From assembly GCA_016699855.1 (NCBI GenBank), contig CP064988.1, positions 2,198,501 through 2,262,500 on the forward strand: a stretch of DNA of 64,000 bases, in the 5' to 3' direction. This stretch comes from Rhodospirillales bacterium. Its GTDB lineage: Bacteria; Pseudomonadota; Alphaproteobacteria; Reyranellales; Reyranellaceae. A program made the position numbers and the translations under genes. This document shows positions 9,130 to 17,272 of the stretch, in pieces (within the stretch, counting starts at the first letter, position 1; the number at the start of each line of letters is the position of its first letter). The notes under the pieces were generated by a model. That model saw only the letters and a list, made by a program, of their open reading frames with translations. It had not been told where the DNA came from and did no database searches.

Positions 9130-9576
9130 CTAGACCGCGCCTTCGGGCAGGTGCGGCAGCACCTCGTCGTCGGGGACCTTCGTCAGATCCTTGTCGACCT
9201 CGACCGCCACGGCGGCGGCGACGCGGTCGGACAGCTCGGCCCGCAGATCACCCATCGTCACCGGCGCGGCGACCACCACCAGCCGGTCGTAGCCGCCGGC
9301 CGCGAGGCCGGAATCGAGCGCGGCGGCGAGCCGGCGCGCGAAGGCGCGCTTCAGCCGGCGGTGCGGGTCGGTGCGCGGCTCCATGGCCGAGCGCGCGTCG
9401 GTGGTCGAGCTGAAGCTGCGGCCGGGACGGTCGGCCGCGAGGTCGCGGGTCGCGGCGTGGTCGGCCTCGAACGCCATGCCCTCGACCTCGCGCAGGCCGC
9501 CGCCGCGCGGGCCGCATTCCAGCACGCGCGCGCGGGCGCCGTCGGCGATCAGAATCCAAGTCCGTGCGCGCTTCAT
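9130..9576 (-). CDS. Host attachment (AtsE-like) family protein
   Basis: A 148-residue protein beginning MKRARTWILIADGARARVLE, a typical opening of the family annotated as required for attachment to host cells, followed by a variable middle and the conserved HRRLKRAFARRLAAALD and YDRLVVVAAPVTMGDLR segments. The name comes from a plant-associated bacterium; most members are in free-living bacteria and their role is unproven. The C-terminal half resembles an eRF1/Rossmann-like fold. It diverges from the CBS-BON gene at 9705. Confidence 0.75.
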   Translation of the reverse strand: MKRARTWILIADGARARVLECGPRGGGLREVEGMAFEADHAATRDLAADRPGRSFSSTTDARSAMEPRTDPHRRLKRAFARRLAAALDSGLAAGGYDRLVVVAAPVTMGDLRAELSDRVAAAVAVEVDKDLTKVPDDEVLPHLPEGAV

Positions 9577-9704
9577 CCCGTGCCTCCACCATCGATCACA
9601 CCGGCGCAGAAAACACCCGCGGCGCGCCGGGCGGATTGCGCCACGTCAAGGGAGGCGTCCGGCCCCGCCCCTAGATTGATGCCGGCGATCCGGGAGGGCC
9701 GCGC

Positions 9705-10397
9705 ATGAAAGCCATGGACATCATGACGCCGCGGCCGGTCTCGATCGGCGCCGACGCCTCGATCCAGGACGCGATCGCCCTGATGCTGCGGCACCGGATC
9801 AGCGGGCTGCCGGTGGTCGACGGCGAGGGCCGGGTGGCCGGCGTGGTCACGGAGGGCGACTTCCTGCGGCGCGTCGAGACGGGCACGGCGCCGCGCCGCC
9901 GCCGCTGGATCGAGTTCCTGCTCGGTCCGGGCCGGACGGCGGCGGAGTACACCGAGACCCATGGCCGCAAGGTCGGCGACGTCATGACGCGCGATCCGCG
10001 CACCATCGACGAGGAGACGCCGCTGCCGCGCATCGTCGACCTGATGGAGGGCGAGGGCGTGAAGCGGCTGCCGGTGACGCGCGACGGCCGGCTGGTCGGC
10101 ATCGTCAGCCGGGCGAACATCCTGCAGGCGGTGGCGGGACTGCCGGCGGACGCCACGGCGCCGGCCCCCGGCGATTCCGCGATCCGCGAGCGGATCCTGG
10201 CCGAGTTCGCCGCCGAGAGCTGGGCGCCGATGGCGCTGGTCAACGTGACGGTGCGCGACGGCGAGGTCGATCTGTGGGGCACGCTGGTCGACGACCGGCA
10301 GCGGCGCGCGATCTGCGTGGCGGCGGAGAACGTGCCCGGCGTCAAGCGCGTGCGCGACCACCTCGTCTGGGAACCCGTAGCGGGCCTCGCGGTCTGA
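9705..10397 (+). CDS. CBS-domain pair with C-terminal BON domain
   Basis: A 230-residue cytoplasmic protein. Residues 1-60 (MDIMTPRPVSI..., VVTEGDFLRR) and about 90-150 (VGDVMTRDPRTI..., GIVSRANILQAV) are two CBS motifs, which together usually bind adenine nucleotides as an energy or ligand sensor. Residues from about 160 form a BON domain (VNVTVRDGEVDLWGTLVD, NVPGVKRVRDHLVW), a putative phospholipid- or ligand-binding module. The CBS2-BON architecture is common in alphaproteobacteria as a stress-associated regulator. A cytochrome c gene follows after 18 bases and may share the transcript. Confidence 0.85.
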   Translation: MKAMDIMTPRPVSIGADASIQDAIALMLRHRISGLPVVDGEGRVAGVVTEGDFLRRVETGTAPRRRRWIEFLLGPGRTAAEYTETHGRKVGDVMTRDPRTIDEETPLPRIVDLMEGEGVKRLPVTRDGRLVGIVSRANILQAVAGLPADATAPAPGDSAIRERILAEFAAESWAPMALVNVTVRDGEVDLWGTLVDDRQRRAICVAAENVPGVKRVRDHLVWEPVAGLAV

Positions 10398-10415
10398 GCG
10401 GCGGGACGACTGTCG

Positions 10416-10760
10416 ATGGAGGGGCCGTTGCGACATCCGATTCTCCTCGCGGCGACGACCGCCGCCGCCCTCCTCGCCGCGGCCGCCGCCGGGGCGCAGG
10501 AGCACGGCCAGGCGCGCCGCGGACTGGCGCTGGCGCAGATGCGCTGCGCGGCGTGCCATGCCGTGGACGCCACGCCGCGGCGTTCGCCGCGTCTCGACGC
10601 GCCGGCGTTCGCCACCATCGCGGCGACGCCGGGCATGACCGCGACGGCGCTGCTGGCGTCGCTCCAGACGTCGCACCAGACGATGCCCGACCTGATCCTC
10701 GAACCCGACGACATGGCGGACGTGATCGCCCACATCCTGAGCCTCGGCACAGGCCGCTGA
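10416..10760 (+). CDS. Small periplasmic c-type cytochrome
   Basis: A 114-residue protein with a signal peptide (hydrophobic Ala/Leu stretch to about residue 27) and one haem-binding CAACH (Cys44, Cys47, His48). A plausible axial Met is Met90 in SHQTMPD. The C-terminal PDDMADVIAHILSL helix is typical of class I mono-haem cytochromes. It should shuttle electrons in the periplasm; no redox partner is adjacent. It lies 18 bases after the CBS-BON gene. Confidence 0.85.
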   Translation: MEGPLRHPILLAATTAAALLAAAAAGAQEHGQARRGLALAQMRCAACHAVDATPRRSPRLDAPAFATIAATPGMTATALLASLQTSHQTMPDLILEPDDMADVIAHILSLGTGR

Positions 10761-10804
10761 GACGCGGCCGCCGCGGCTGGCGGCATCCGGCCGCCGGCCC
10801 GCGC

Positions 10805-11176
10805 TCAGCCCAGCGCCTTGGCGTAGGTCCCCATGTCGAAATAGTCCCGCCACACCGCGATCCTGCCGTCGCGCATCTCGAACACGCCGCAGCACGGCAG
10901 ATCGACCTTGCGGCCGTCCTTCGCCACCGTGCGGTCGAGGCGCTCCGCGATCACCAGGTCGCCGCGCGCCAGCACGTTCAACGCGTCCCATTCGGTCGCG
11001 GACCAGCCGGCGAGGAAGCGCGCGATGTAGGGCTTGAGCGCGGCGCGGCCCTTCACGGGCGGCAGCATCATGTTGTGGTAGACGCCGTCCTCGGTGAAGA
11101 AGCCGACCAGCGCGTCGGCGTCCATGCGCGACCACGCGGCGATGAAATCGCGGATCACGCGCTCGTTGCCGTCCAT
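10805..11176 (-). CDS. SnoaL/NTF2-like (limonene-epoxide-hydrolase-like) protein
   Basis: A 123-residue cone-fold protein: MDGNERVIRDFIAAWSRMDADALVGFFTEDGVYHN, then GRAALKPYIARF and the strand pair VFEMRDGRIAVWRDYFD. This layout is typical of SnoaL-like and limonene-1,2-epoxide-hydrolase-like members, whose pocket may bind or isomerise small molecules. The ATG at 11176 has GGAGG six bases upstream, so longer N-termini are rejected. Substrate unknown. Confidence 0.75.
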   Translation of the reverse strand: MDGNERVIRDFIAAWSRMDADALVGFFTEDGVYHNMMLPPVKGRAALKPYIARFLAGWSATEWDALNVLARGDLVIAERLDRTVAKDGRKVDLPCCGVFEMRDGRIAVWRDYFDMGTYAKALG

Positions 11177-11240
11177 GTCCGTCCCTCCGGAAACGGCGCC
11201 ACTGTACGCGCGTTTCCGGCGTCGCGGGAGGGCGCCGCCG

Positions 11241-11405
11241 TCACGTCTTCGGCGCCTCGATCGTGATCTCGAGCTTCTTGGTCGGGCCGCCACCGCCGAT
11301 CTGGCCGTTGTAGAAGAGGAACCCGATCACGGCGACGACCACCACGAGGCCGCCGACGATGAAGTAGAGGCCGCCACCGGGGCCGCTGGTCGCTTGCTCG
11401 GCCAT
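11241..11405 (-). CDS. Small single-pass membrane protein (54 aa), paralogue of the next gene
   Basis: The minus strand reads MAEQATSGPGGGLYFIVGGL, then a long hydrophobic segment (VVVVAVIGFLFY), then NGQIGGGG and a short charged tail KKLEITIEAPKT. One transmembrane helix is expected, with the tail outside. The next upstream gene (11500-11721) encodes the same MAEQ...GLYFIVGGL...GGxIGGG plan, so the two arose by duplication. No known family is recognised. Confidence 0.65.
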   Translation of the reverse strand: MAEQATSGPGGGLYFIVGGLVVVVAVIGFLFYNGQIGGGGPTKKLEITIEAPKT

Positions 11406-11499
11406 GCGGCCCTCCTGTGTCGTCCGCCGTCAGTTCGGCGCACATCATGCGCGGCGGCGTCGACTCCGACGCCGTCGGTCGTTCCCGTTGGAACCGCCG

Positions 11500-11721
11500 T
11501 CAGTTCTTGGGCGCCGGCGGCGTGACCGGCGGCACCGGCAAGGTCGGGGCGGGCGGCGCCGGCGTGGCGGCGGGGGTCTCGATTTTGATATCGACGTTGC
11601 GCGTGCCGCCGCCGATGTGGCCGCCCCAGAACAGGTAGGCCACGACCGCGACCGCCAGGCCGCCGACGATGAAGTAGAGACCGTTGCCGTTGCCGGCGGT
11701 GTCACGCGTCTGTTCGGCCAT
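11500..11721 (-). CDS. Small single-pass membrane protein with Pro-rich tail, paralogue of the previous gene
   Basis: A 73-residue protein: MAEQTRDTAGNGNGLYFIVG, a transmembrane segment (GLAVAVVAYLFWGG), HIGGGTRNVDIKIET, and a tail rich in Pro and Ala ending PPAPKN. AGGAGG lies seven bases before the ATG. It shares the MAEQ start, GLYFIVGGL core and GGG-x-x-x-(V/L)-x-I-x-I-E ending with the 54-residue neighbour. Both are probably transcribed with the secreted Cys-rich gene upstream, which has the same strand. Function unknown. Confidence 0.65.
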   Translation of the reverse strand: MAEQTRDTAGNGNGLYFIVGGLAVAVVAYLFWGGHIGGGTRNVDIKIETPAATPAPPAPTLPVPPVTPPAPKN

Positions 11722-11849
11722 GGGAGCCTCCTGGGGAGCGCGCGGGGAGCGCGCGTTCGACGTGGGCGCCGCCGCGGGGTCGCGGAAGCGCCGGCGGATT
11801 CGACCGGAACGCGCGGGCGGCGCGCTGCTCGCCGCGCCGCCTGGTGGCG

Positions 11850-12185
11850 CTAGATGCAGGACGGACCGTAGCGGGTCTCGACGCAGCAGCGGTCCTTGCC
11901 CTCCGGACGGTAGCCGGTGACGTAGCCGCGCGGCGTCGGATAGGAGCAGCTGCCGTCGGAGCCGTAGGTCTGTTCGCGTCCACGGCCCTGGTACGGCCGG
12001 CCCTGGTAGCCGCGGTCGGGATCGTAGAAATAGTCCTTCCAATCGACGCGCCCGTCGCAATTGCGGTCGCCTTGCTGGCACCACGGCCGCTGCGGGTCGC
12101 GGCCCGGGCCCTGCGCGAAGGCGGGCGCGGCGGCGGAAATTCCGATCGCGCTGGCGATCAACGCGATAACGATCTTCGAGCGCAT
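11850..12185 (-). CDS. Secreted Cys-rich protein with an EF-hand-like loop
   Basis: A 111-residue protein with a clear signal peptide (MRSKIVIALIASAIGISAAA, then PAFAQ cleavage-like) and GGAGG upstream. The mature part contains GDRNCDGRVDWKDYF, which places Asp, Asn, Asp-Gly, Asp and Asp at EF-hand/dockerin calcium-loop positions 1, 3, 5-6, 9 and 12. A Tyr/Gly/Arg-rich segment and a C-terminal region with several Cys follow (DGSCSYP, DRCCVETRYGPSCI). It probably folds in the periplasm or outside with disulfides and perhaps bound calcium. Family not recognised. Confidence 0.65.
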   Translation of the reverse strand: MRSKIVIALIASAIGISAAAPAFAQGPGRDPQRPWCQQGDRNCDGRVDWKDYFYDPDRGYQGRPYQGRGREQTYGSDGSCSYPTPRGYVTGYRPEGKDRCCVETRYGPSCI

Positions 12186-12268
12186 GGGCGTCCTCCAGGT
12201 GTGTGGAGGAGCAACGCCGTTTCCGCGCCGGGGTTCCCGCGGGTCGCGCGGGGCGATCGGCTTTCCGG

Positions 12269-13108
12269 TCAGTCCAGCGGCGCGGTCGAGAGCCACCAGC
12301 CGTCGCCGGAGGCCCAGCAGGTGGCGTCGGGCCGGTCGTCGCGGCGCAGCGAGCGCACCTCCTCCATGCCGCCGCCGTCGAACGCCGCGCTGAGCCGCCT
12401 CGCGGTGGCGGTGTCGCGGGCGCCGACGCAGGGGATGAAACCGGCGGCGCAGACGAAGCGCGCGGCGTATGGCTCCGCGGCGACGCGCGTCACAAGCAGC
12501 ATCGCGCCCATGCCGCGCCACGGCGTCATCGGGAAGATCAGCCGTCCGCCGGGACGCAGCGCGTCGAGCCAGGCCGGCATCGGACCGGTGGCGCCGGCGC
12601 TGACGTAGACGATGTCCGACGGCGGCAGCGCGACGTCCCGCGCGCCCGAACCGGCGTGGACGACGACGTTCGACCGGTCCGCGAGATTGCCGGCGGCGCG
12701 GGCGGCGAGGTCGGGCGCCAGCTCCCACGCCTCGACGCGCCCGGCGGCTCCGACCAGCTCGGCGAGGATCGCGGTGTAGTAGCCGGTGCCGGCGCCGATC
12801 TGCGCCACGCGTTCCCCCGGCATCGGCGCGACCGCGTCGAGCATGCGGGCGTGCAGGCTGGGCTGGCCGTTGTTGATTCCGCGGTCGGGCGCCAGGCCCA
12901 GCAGCACGTCGCGGTAGATCAGCGCTTCGTCCGCGGCCGGCACCTCGGCGTAGCCGCCGCCTTGCCGGATCCACCACGGCGGCGGACCGCAGAAGCGGCC
13001 GCGGTCGATCGTCGCGAAGGCGGCGCGCAAACTGGGATCCGCGGTGCCGGCCAGCGCCGTCACGGTGTCGGCGTAGGCGCGGCGGACGGCGGCGATGTCG
13101 TCGGTCAT
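12269..13108 (-). CDS. Protein-L-isoaspartate O-methyltransferase-like SAM enzyme
   Basis: A 279-residue class I methyltransferase of the PCMT family. The SAM motif RVAQIGAGTGYYTAILAELVG is followed by VEAWELAPDLAARAAGNL and the PCMT-like DIVYVSAGATGPMPAWLDALRPGGRLIFP arrangement. In true PCMT the substrate loop carries a Ser/Thr before the fold (GQTIS); here the equivalent NNGQPSLHARMLDAV is related but divergent, so repair of isoaspartyl residues is only one possibility. The start MTDDIAAVRRAY at 13108 is preferred over the 10-residue-longer form. Confidence 0.7.
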   Translation of the reverse strand: MTDDIAAVRRAYADTVTALAGTADPSLRAAFATIDRGRFCGPPPWWIRQGGGYAEVPAADEALIYRDVLLGLAPDRGINNGQPSLHARMLDAVAPMPGERVAQIGAGTGYYTAILAELVGAAGRVEAWELAPDLAARAAGNLADRSNVVVHAGSGARDVALPPSDIVYVSAGATGPMPAWLDALRPGGRLIFPMTPWRGMGAMLLVTRVAAEPYAARFVCAAGFIPCVGARDTATARRLSAAFDGGGMEEVRSLRRDDRPDATCWASGDGWWLSTAPLD

Positions 13109-13165
13109 GGCGCGGGGCGCGTGCCGGGTGGACGCCACGACGCCACGACGCCGCGGCGCGGCGCC

Positions 13166-13972
13166 TCAGCGCGGCGCGGGATCGGGCGCCGACGGGACGG
13201 CGCCCGGCGTCGAGGCACGCGGCGACCAGCGGCCGGCCGCCGAGTCGCCGGCGCGCGCCACGCGCAGCCTGGGACGCACGGCCTGCGCCGCCGGCGCCTC
13301 GCGCTGGGCGACGCCGGCATAGAGCTGCTTGCCGGCCTCGATCATGGCGACGCCGGCGAGGCGGCCGAGCCAGCGCGCGCCGAAGCGCTCGACCGACGGC
13401 GCCATGCCTAGCAGCAGGCGCGAGCGCACCGGCGGCATGTAGAGGGCGCGCGCCTCGCGCAGCGGCGTGAACATGTTGGCGCGCAGCAGCGCCGCGAGCT
13501 GGCGCGCCGAGTAGGGATAGCCCTGGTAGAAGGGCGAGTTGTCGATCTGGGCCCACAGCCCGGTGCGGTTGGGCACGACCACGACCATGCGTCCGCCGTC
13601 GGCCAGCGCCCGCCACGCCTCGCGCAGCAGCGGCTTGACGCGCTCCGTGCACTCCAGCGCGTGCACCACCAGCATGCGGTCGACCGAGCGGTCGGGCAGC
13701 GGCAGGTCGGTCTCGTCGACCAGCGCCGACAGGTTGCCGCCCTCGCGCGGCCAGTGCAGCACGCCCTGCTGCGCCGGCATCAGCGCCAGCACGCGCTCGG
13801 CCTCGGGCAGGAACGGCCACAGGAAGGGCGCGGCGTAGCCGACGCCGGCGACACGCAGGCCGCGGGTGTCGGGCCACAGCTCGCGCAGGCGCGCGCCCAG
13901 CAGCCGGCGCGCCACCATGCCGACCGGCTCGGCGTAGAAATCGCGAAGGTCGACGACGTCAGTGTACATCAT
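13166..13972 (-). CDS. Class I SAM-dependent methyltransferase divergent from gloB
   Basis: A 268-residue protein with MMYTDVVDLRDFYAEPVG at the start, a degenerate glycine motif (LRVAGVGYAAPFLWPFLP), the Asp/Glu region LVDETDLPLPDRSVDRMLVVHALE, and WRALADGGRMVVVVPNRTGLWA typical of motif III. The C-terminal third is Ala/Pro/Arg-rich. Small methyltransferases of this type often lie beside gloB in alphaproteobacteria, as here. Substrate unknown. Confidence 0.75.
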   Translation of the reverse strand: MMYTDVVDLRDFYAEPVGMVARRLLGARLRELWPDTRGLRVAGVGYAAPFLWPFLPEAERVLALMPAQQGVLHWPREGGNLSALVDETDLPLPDRSVDRMLVVHALECTERVKPLLREAWRALADGGRMVVVVPNRTGLWAQIDNSPFYQGYPYSARQLAALLRANMFTPLREARALYMPPVRSRLLLGMAPSVERFGARWLGRLAGVAMIEAGKQLYAGVAQREAPAAQAVRPRLRVARAGDSAAGRWSPRASTPGAVPSAPDPAPR

Positions 13973-14121
13973 GTCATTCTAGCACATCGGCGGGCCGGGC
14001 GCCGCGACGGCGGTGGCCGCCTCGACCCCGGCCACCACGGCATGCCTCAAGACGTCGCGACGTCGGATAGCGGTCCGTGATGCCCGAGCGCCGCCTGCTT
14101 GCGCCCCGGGCGTCGCAAATC

Positions 14122-14186
14122 GTCATCCCGGGCGCAGCGAGGGATCTTTGCGCCGCGCAAAGATCCCTCGCTGCGCCCGGGATGAC
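14122..14186. repeat. REP-like element: perfect 32-bp inverted repeat around one base
   Basis: GTCATCCCGGGCGCAGCGAG continues through GGATCTTTGCGC, then one central C, then the exact reverse complement, ending GGGATGAC. The result is a 65-base perfect palindrome. Related copies lie at 39467-39531 and, more degenerate, at 45911-46018. It occupies the 399-base gap between the divergent methyltransferase and gloB; no gene is visible in the rest of 13973-14371. It could fold as a strong cruciform or mRNA hairpin. Confidence 0.85.
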
Positions 14187-14371
14187 GGAGAAGCGGCGGT
14201 GCGCCATCGGCACCGTCACGGACACCACCCCGACCGAGGAGACGCCGGCTCGACCGCGAAGGCGTGGTCGACGTCGGTGAGGACGCCGGCGGCGCCGTCG
14301 AAGACGCCGGCGGGGATGACGCTTCGGAGCGCGGGTGCTAGCGTCGCGTTCCGCGTTTTCCGGAAGGCGCC

Positions 14372-15145
14372 ATGGCCAGCCTCGACATCGTCCAGATCCC
14401 CGTCCTCAGCGACAACTACGTCTATCTCGTGCGCGAGCCCGACTCCGGCGCGGTCGGCGTGGTCGACCCCGCCGTCGCCGACGCGCCGTTGGCCGAGGCC
14501 GCGAAGCGCGGCTGGAAGATCACGCACGTGATCAACACCCACCACCACGGCGACCATGTCGGCGGCAACCTCGAGATCCAGAAGGCGACCGGCGCCACCA
14601 TCGTCGGCCCCAAACCCGACCGCGAGCGCATCCCCGGCATCCAGGTCGAGCTGGGCGACGGCGACACGTTCCAGTTCGGGGCCGAGCGCGCCACCGTCAT
14701 GTTCGTGCCCGGCCACACGCGGGGCCACATCGCCTACCACTTCCCGGAATCGCGCGCGCTGTTCGTCGGCGACACGCTGTTCGCGCTGGGCTGCGGCCGC
14801 ATGTTCGAGGGCACCGCGCCGGTGATGTGGAATTCGCTGTCGCGCCTCCGCGCCCTCCCCGACGACACCCGCGTCTACTGCGCGCACGAGTACACGCAGA
14901 GCAACGCCCGCTTCGCGCTGCACGTCGATCCCGGCAACGCGGCGCTGCGCGCGCGCTCCGCCGCGATCGACGCCGCCCGCGCCGAGGGGCGGCCGACGGT
15001 GCCGTCGCTCCTGGGCGAGGAGAAGGCCACCAACCCGTTCCTGCGGCCCGACGATCCGGCGCTGCGGCGCTCGGTCGGGCTCGAGGGCGCCGCCGATTTC
15101 GAGGTGTTCGGCGAGGTGCGCAAGCGCAAGGATTCGTTCCGCTAG
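14372..15145 (+). CDS. gloB: Hydroxyacylglutathione hydrolase (glyoxalase II)
   Basis: A 257-residue metallo-beta-lactamase-fold enzyme hydrolysing S-lactoylglutathione to lactate and glutathione, the second step of methylglyoxal detoxification. The metal motif is THHHGDH (residues 56-62). Further ligands are His115 in VPGHTRGH, Asp134 in FVGDTLF and the late His in YCAHEYT. The C-terminal EEKATNPFLR motif is diagnostic of glyoxalase II. Length is normal. A glutathione-transferase-like gene follows after 54 bases, consistent with a glutathione-linked theme. Confidence 0.9.
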   Translation: MASLDIVQIPVLSDNYVYLVREPDSGAVGVVDPAVADAPLAEAAKRGWKITHVINTHHHGDHVGGNLEIQKATGATIVGPKPDRERIPGIQVELGDGDTFQFGAERATVMFVPGHTRGHIAYHFPESRALFVGDTLFALGCGRMFEGTAPVMWNSLSRLRALPDDTRVYCAHEYTQSNARFALHVDPGNAALRARSAAIDAARAEGRPTVPSLLGEEKATNPFLRPDDPALRRSVGLEGAADFEVFGEVRKRKDSFR

Positions 15146-15199
15146 CGACGCGGCGCGCCGACATCGACGACCAGCACGACACACCGGAGGAAACGCGAA

Positions 15200-15820
15200 A
15201 TGGCCAAGATGAAGCTCGTGTACTCGCAGAGCTCGCCCTACACCCGCAAGGTGATGGTGGTGGCGCACGAGGCCGGCCTCGACGGCAAGATCGAGAAGCG
15301 GCCGGCGATGACGACGCCGGTGGCGCCGTCGGCCGAGGTCAAGAAGGGCAATCCGCTGGCCAAGCTGCCGTCGTTGCAGGCCGAAGGCACGTCGCTCTAC
15401 GACTCGCGCGTCATCTGCGCCTATCTCGACTCGAAGAACCGCCGCAAGAAGATGTACCCCGCGTCGGGCAAGGCGCGCTGGACGGCGCTTCGCCAGGAGG
15501 CGCTGGCCGACGGGCTGCTCGACGCCGCCCTGCTCGCCCGCTACGAGAATTCGCTGCGGCCGGGGGCCCTGCGCTGGCCGGAGTGGGTCGACGGCCAGAT
15601 GGCCAAGATCGAGGGCGCGCTGGACGCCATGGAGAAGGAGGCCGCCACGCTGCGCGGCGCGCCGACCATCGGCCACATCGCGTTCGGCTGCGCGCTGGGC
15701 TATCTCGACTTCCGCTTCCCCGACATCGGCTGGCGCGCCAGGCGCCGGAAGCTGGCGAAGTGGTACGCCGCCTTCAGCCAGCGGCCGTCGATGCAGGCCA
15801 CGCTGCCGCCGCAGGGCTGA
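15200..15820 (+). CDS. Glutathione S-transferase family protein
   Basis: A 206-residue protein with a thioredoxin-like N-domain (MKLVYSQSSPYTRKVMVVAHEAGL; a Ser/Tyr near 8-14 would contact glutathione), the cis-Pro and SNAIL-like segment (NPLAKLPSLQAEGTSLYDSRVICAYLD) and an all-helical C-domain (HIAFGCALGYLDFRFPDIGWRA). GGAGG-like AGGA lies upstream. It lies in the same orientation after gloB, so joint transcription is plausible. Substrate unknown. Confidence 0.85.
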   Translation: MAKMKLVYSQSSPYTRKVMVVAHEAGLDGKIEKRPAMTTPVAPSAEVKKGNPLAKLPSLQAEGTSLYDSRVICAYLDSKNRRKKMYPASGKARWTALRQEALADGLLDAALLARYENSLRPGALRWPEWVDGQMAKIEGALDAMEKEAATLRGAPTIGHIAFGCALGYLDFRFPDIGWRARRRKLAKWYAAFSQRPSMQATLPPQG

Positions 15821-15833
15821 GCCGGCGCTCGCG

Positions 15834-16268
15834 ATGGCCGATGAGACGGCCGACGATCTGATCCGCCGCCTCGGGTTGCGGCCGCATCCCGAAGGCGGCC
15901 ACTACCGCGAGACCTACCGCGCGCCGGCGCCGCCCGGCGGGACGCGCGGCGCCGTCACGGCGATCCACTTCCTGCTGCGGGCCGGCGAGCGCTCGCATTG
16001 GCATCGCGTCGACGCCGTCGAGATCTGGCACTGGTACGCCGGCGCGGCGCTGGAGTTGTCGATCGCGGCCGACGGCGCGGCGGCGCGCGCGTCGATCCTC
16101 GGGACCGATTTCGCCGCCGGCCATGTTCCGCAGATCGCGGTGCCGGCCCACGCCTGGCAGGCGGCGCGCAGCCTCGGCGATTGGACCCTGGTCGGCTGCA
16201 CCGTGTCGCCGGCCTTCGAGTTCGCGGGCTTCACGCTGGCGCCGCCGGGCTGGGAACCGCCGGGCTGA
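15834..16268 (+). CDS. Cupin family (DUF985-type) protein
   Basis: A 144-residue protein: LIRRLGLRPHPEGGHYRETYRA, AIHFLLRAGERSHWHRVDAVEIWHWYAG, and a C-terminal VGCTVSPAFEFAGF...LAPPGW. These are the hallmark segments of the small cupin family typified by DUF985, with His residues (HWHR, IWHW) in positions that could bind metal. Function is not established for the family. It follows the GST gene by 13 bases and is probably in the same operon. Confidence 0.85.
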   Translation: MADETADDLIRRLGLRPHPEGGHYRETYRAPAPPGGTRGAVTAIHFLLRAGERSHWHRVDAVEIWHWYAGAALELSIAADGAAARASILGTDFAAGHVPQIAVPAHAWQAARSLGDWTLVGCTVSPAFEFAGFTLAPPGWEPPG

Positions 16269-16274
16269 GCGGCG

Positions 16275-17159
16275 CTACGATCGACCGCCCCAGAGATCGC
16301 GCGCCGCGAGCGCCGCGCCGGCCACCACCAGCGCCGTCGACAACAGCAGCGTCGCGCTGGGCGCCGCGTCGCCGAGCGCGATCAACAGCGCCGTCGACAG
16401 CACCGGCGTGGCGTAGCTCAGGGCGCCGAGCGCGCGGATGTCGCCGCGCTTGACGCCGACGTCCCAGAGATAGAACGCCGCGCCGACCGGCCCGACGCCC
16501 ATCGCCGCGACGGCGGCCCAGGCGCCCGCCGTGGCCGGCCACACCGTGGTCTCGGTGGCGACGTGGCACAGCGTCGCCAGCGCCGCCGACGCCGCGCAGA
16601 AGCCGGCGATGGCGTCGGTCGGCACCGCGCCCAGGCGCCGCGAGAGCACCGAGTAGAGCGCCCAGACGAAGGCGCAGCCCAGCGCCGCGAGATAGCCGGG
16701 CCAATGCGCGCCGGCGAAGCCGACGCCGCCCTTGCCCAGCGCCAGCGCCGCGACGCCGGCCAGGCCCAGCGCCGCGCCGGCCAGATGCCACCAGCGCAGA
16801 CGTTCCCCCGCGACCGGCGCGGCCATCAGCACGATCAGCAGCGGCCAGAGATAGTTGACGAGATTGGCCTCGGCCGCGGGCGCCAGCCGCAGGGCGATGA
16901 AATAGAGCAGATGGTAGCCGAACAGCCCGCCGATCCCGAGCAGCCAGACGCGGCCGGGCAGCGCCATAGCGGCGCGCGGCGACCGTCCGGCGGCGGCGAT
17001 CCAGAGGAAGCCGATGGCGGCGCCGGTCGCGAAGGTCATGGCCACGAGCTGGAACGGCGGGATGGCGCCGGTGGCGACCGTCAGCGCCGCCAGCGCCGCC
17101 CACAACAGGACGGCGCCGGCGCCCGTGACGGTGGCGCGGCGGCGGTCGGTCGGGGTCAT
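16275..17159 (-). CDS. EamA/DMT-family transporter
   Basis: A 294-residue inner-membrane protein with about ten hydrophobic helices arranged as two EamA repeats (first repeat ending near PVAGERLRWWHLAGAALGLAGV, second from about 150). The fold exports small metabolites such as amino acids; the LAPAAEANLVNYLWPLLIVL segment resembles aromatic-amino-acid exporters, but the substrate cannot be assigned. It converges with the cupin gene (7 bases between stops). Confidence 0.8.
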   Translation of the reverse strand: MTPTDRRRATVTGAGAVLLWAALAALTVATGAIPPFQLVAMTFATGAAIGFLWIAAAGRSPRAAMALPGRVWLLGIGGLFGYHLLYFIALRLAPAAEANLVNYLWPLLIVLMAAPVAGERLRWWHLAGAALGLAGVAALALGKGGVGFAGAHWPGYLAALGCAFVWALYSVLSRRLGAVPTDAIAGFCAASAALATLCHVATETTVWPATAGAWAAVAAMGVGPVGAAFYLWDVGVKRGDIRALGALSYATPVLSTALLIALGDAAPSATLLLSTALVVAGAALAARDLWGGRS

Positions 17160-17272
17160 CGCGGCGGCACTCTATCGACGCGTCCGCCCACGCGCCATCG
17201 CCGGCGCGGCGCCCGCGCCACGGCGGTGCGCGGCCCGCGCCACGGCGGCGCCGTCCGTGCTATCGTCGCGCC

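Noticed and set aside
11850..13877. 675-codon minus frame spanning three genes
   Set aside because: Only its last 111 codons are a believable gene with signal peptide and ribosome site; the rest is a shadow of the methyltransferase genes.
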